From positions 28,915,253-28,979,252 of the forward strand of contig OY978525.1 in the NCBI GenBank assembly GCA_963854835.1: a stretch of DNA of 64,000 bases, in the 5' to 3' direction. Below, one piece after another: positions 61,561-64,000 of this stretch. The notes under the pieces were generated by a model. That model was not told where the DNA came from. It saw nothing but the letters and a program-made list of their open reading frames with translations, and searched no databases. Position numbers and translations under genes: made by a program. Position 1 is the stretch's first letter; the number at the start of each line of letters is the position of its first letter. The DNA is from Megamerina dolium (taxonomy: Eukaryota > Arthropoda > Insecta > Diptera > Megamerinidae).

Positions 61561-62337
61561 TTGGTTAGGGACGAAATGCGACCTTAGGTAACAAATTGCT
61601 GAGCCAATATTCCAGTTCTTGGACCATTTTTGTTTGCCAAAAAAATAAGTATCATTTGACCACCAAGATTTTGCTTTTTTAAACGCATTTGAATAACATA
61701 CTTGAGAATTGCCGTAGAACCATCAGAGCATGCTACAGAAACTATTTTCGACATTTTTACATTTGCGGGTAGTTATTAAACCTTAATGAACATTTCATTT
61801 CGTTATTGCTCTTTTAGTTTTAGAGTTAGCTTCACACTTCGAAAAAAAAATTTACCCATATAAGTGGTCTGATTCGGCTAATCTCTAAAACATATATTAG
61901 CTTCACACTTCGAAAGGAAAAATTTCGAAACTTTTATTTTTTGTACAGAGGGCGATCCACCTTAATGGATAAATGTATGTTCCTAAAAACCTTTTAAAAA
62001 TTTTAATATGATTTCGTTAAAGGGTTCTCCATTACTCTGTAAAGGTAAAGATTTTTGCAAAAAGATATTTAATTTCTTAATAATGAATTCATAATGAATT
62101 CATATATTTTGATTTCGGTTTTGTTGGTATTAATATGGTATTGCACACCATTGTATCAACCAAAGCCAATCAACTACATAGATAAGCAATATGCTTTTTT
62201 AATTACGCAAGGATGTTCGCCTCTGTCTACAAATATATTATAATCTTGATGCGAATGCGGTTAATCATTATCATGATGATTATTATTATCATTATTATTG
62301 TTATTTTATTCAGTTTATTCTCTATTACAGAATAAAT
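61561..62337. other. AT-rich spacer, nothing recognised
   Basis: Contains AGCTTCACACTTCGAAAAAA repeated at about 61829 and 61900 (70-bp spacing), and a (TTA)n tract at 62278-62310. No gene supported. Confidence 0.4.
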
Positions 62338-63640
62338 ATGTATACTACTAAATTAATTAATATTAAAAATTTTTCTTACAATATGATATCGATAATTATT
62401 GATTTTTGCATTTTGTCAATTATGTTTTCTCTTAAACCTAGTTTACTAATGTCTGACTTTAATTCTTTAAATGCTGATCCTTCTGCACTCATTACTACTG
62501 GCACTATTTGTACTTGCGATAAGTTCCAATTTCTTCTAATTTCCACGGCAAGTTCTGCATACTTTCGTTTTTTCTACAGATTCGACTTCTTCAAATTACA
62601 TCAATCATAATGTCGATCCTTCTATTTTTGTCTATGACTGTAATCTCGGGGCGGTTATGCTGATTTGTGTGTTCTGTGTAAATAGTGCGGTCGAAGTATG
62701 CCAAGCGTTGGATCGTATTTATAATACGGTGTGTACGGTGTTTCAAATTTGTACTTGTCTAGCAGGGCCTGGTGGTGAATCTTCACCACATTATTATGCC
62801 TTCGGGTGTATTCGGTTTGGGCTAGTGGCATGCAACCAGAGATGATATGTTTCTCCATGTTTCCTGCACACTCTACGCAAATCGTCCACTACATCTCTAT
62901 CTTTTAGTTTTTTTTTTAGAATTTATTTTTAGTATTTACCCGATCTTGAATGGCGATGATGAAACCTTCGGTCTCAGCAAATAGATCTCTATTGAAAAGC
63001 CATTTGTTTGACGATACTTTGTCAACACCTTCACTATTCAGATTTCTGTAGTGCTGGCCATGTATTGGTTTAATCGACCTATTTTGCCGAATCTGATATT
63101 CGGATAATGATTATCGAATAAATTCACCCTTCAAATTAAGTGGCGTGTAGTTGTCATCGGCTCTACTTGCCGCCCTACTTAAGGTTGAGTTACCTGCGTT
63201 TTCCAAGAAGTACTTTCTAAGGTTAGCTATCTGGTGGTCATGCAGTGTTAATATGTCGATAAGCCCTCGTCCTCCCACTTTCCGGGGCATAACCATTCTC
63301 CCTATGCACGATTTTGGATGGTGGAAATTATACTTTGTCAGTGTTGTTCTTATCGTGCGCTTCATGTCGCTTAGCTCAGTTTTTGTCCATTTGACTATGC
63401 CAAAGCTATAGCACAATGCTAGTATTGCATACGTGTTAATGGCTTTAACTAGATTCTTCCCAGAATGGTTTGACTTTGCTATCTTGTGTAACCTCGATTT
63501 AAAATCTCTGGTTAGTGCAATTTTTACATTTCTTGTATCTATTCTTCGGTTCTGGGCAATACCAAGCTCAATCCATGCTGTTCCATGCTATCAATTCTAC
63601 CAATCTCTACAAGATTTGGACCCTCAGCTGTGTTGATCTT
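62338..63640 (-). pseudogene. R2/R4-like LINE relic: C-terminal RT region and zinc motif
   Basis: The minus strand reads, from right to left: MCYSFGIVKWTKTELSDMKR, FHHPKSCIGRMVMPRKVGGR and GLIDILTLHDHQIANLRKYF (63111-63416), then DVVDDLRRVCRKHG / CVECAGNMEKHIISGC (a C-x2-C ... H-x4-C zinc motif, ~62850) followed by MPLAQTEYTRRHNNVVKIHH (62655-62858), then a C-terminal VPVVMSAEGSAFKELKSDI-type segment (~62440-62520). The order and motifs fit the C-terminal half of R2/R4-like site-specific-type LINEs. The RT catalytic box is absent; it was probably right of the window edge or lost. Several frame breaks make it non-functional. Confidence 0.75.
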
Positions 63641-64000
63641 TCCTTTAATTATTACTATTATTATTATTATTATTATTACTATTGTGGTACTCTCATATAT
63701 AATTGCGATTCGGTTATTCAGACTATTGCGACCATATATACATGCATATATAGTACATAACGTATATGTACTGACACACATAAGCGACCGCCACATTGGT
63801 TTGTCTGCACAATTAGAGTGCAATACCGGATGCTAAAGTGCGCTCACATTTCCTTCCTTCCCAAGCGTATTTCCGTATGATATTATAGGTATGTATGTTG
63901 AACACATTATGGTTTGCTGAATCGTGCAATCGACTTTTATTTATATGTTTTTGCCTACAAATATATTTTGTAAGGTATATTATTGCAGCTAAAGCATTTC
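63641..64000. other. (ATT)n tract and AT-rich end of window
   Basis: ATT repeats at about 63648-63685 account for the overlapping frames on both strands. Nothing else recognised. Confidence 0.5.

Noticed and set aside
63539..63836. Overlapping frames on both strands at the window end
   Set aside because: Created by the (ATT)n microsatellite and LINE antisense.

Overview
The window is non-bacterial, AT-rich, intron-containing DNA from an insect. Mariner/Tc1-type, hAT-type and several LINE-type relics, a tRNA-derived SINE, and an SDR gene with Drosophila-like sequence point to a higher dipteran fly. A tephritid-like fly is my best guess, but it is inferred and not proven. Almost all open frames here are spurious or belong to decayed transposons. 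Only two host genes can be supported.

Host gene 1 (+ strand) has an internal exon at 1514-1740 and a terminal exon at 12821-13355. They join in matching phase across an ~11 kb intron full of repeats. I do not recognise the protein. Host gene 2 (- strand) lies at 43776-47161. Six exons encode about 295 residues of a short-chain dehydrogenase/reductase-like protein whose catalytic Tyr and Lys, and part of its Rossmann signature, are replaced. Its 5' exon(s) were not found.

Layout: 1-14.5 kb is gene 1 and its intron, holding a ~155-bp-period array split by a mariner relic, two inverted copies of a maT/mariner-like element, and a hAT-type non-autonomous element with near-perfect 8-bp target duplication. 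14.5-16 kb is a second ~155-bp-period array. 19.2-22.9 kb is a near-identical triplication of a ~1.17 kb unit separated by long (TA)n tracts, each unit carrying a SINE. 23.4-27.7 kb holds an irritans-like mariner relic and a second mariner broken by a 1.6 kb repeat (here 'repeat A'). 31.5-40.2 kb is a LINE graveyard, including one 5'-truncated LINE with a perfect 10-bp target duplication inside a third, older repeat A copy, and an I-like LINE next to 150-bp inverted repeats. 41.6-56 kb holds gene 2 and three blocks of a third ~150-bp-period family. 47-61 kb also has a SINE-LINE-SINE cluster, the second good repeat A copy, a 20-bp minisatellite and a mariner with clear terminal inverted repeats. 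62.3-63.6 kb is an R2/R4-like LINE relic.

The most unusual feature at large scale is that four sequence families (arrays B, C, D and the inside of repeat A) share an architecture: ~145-165 bp units built around a TTGTATGGGAGC-like box, dispersed in both orientations. Coordinates of arrays and relics are approximate because they were read by eye. No CRISPR arrays, rRNA genes or free-standing tRNA genes were seen.
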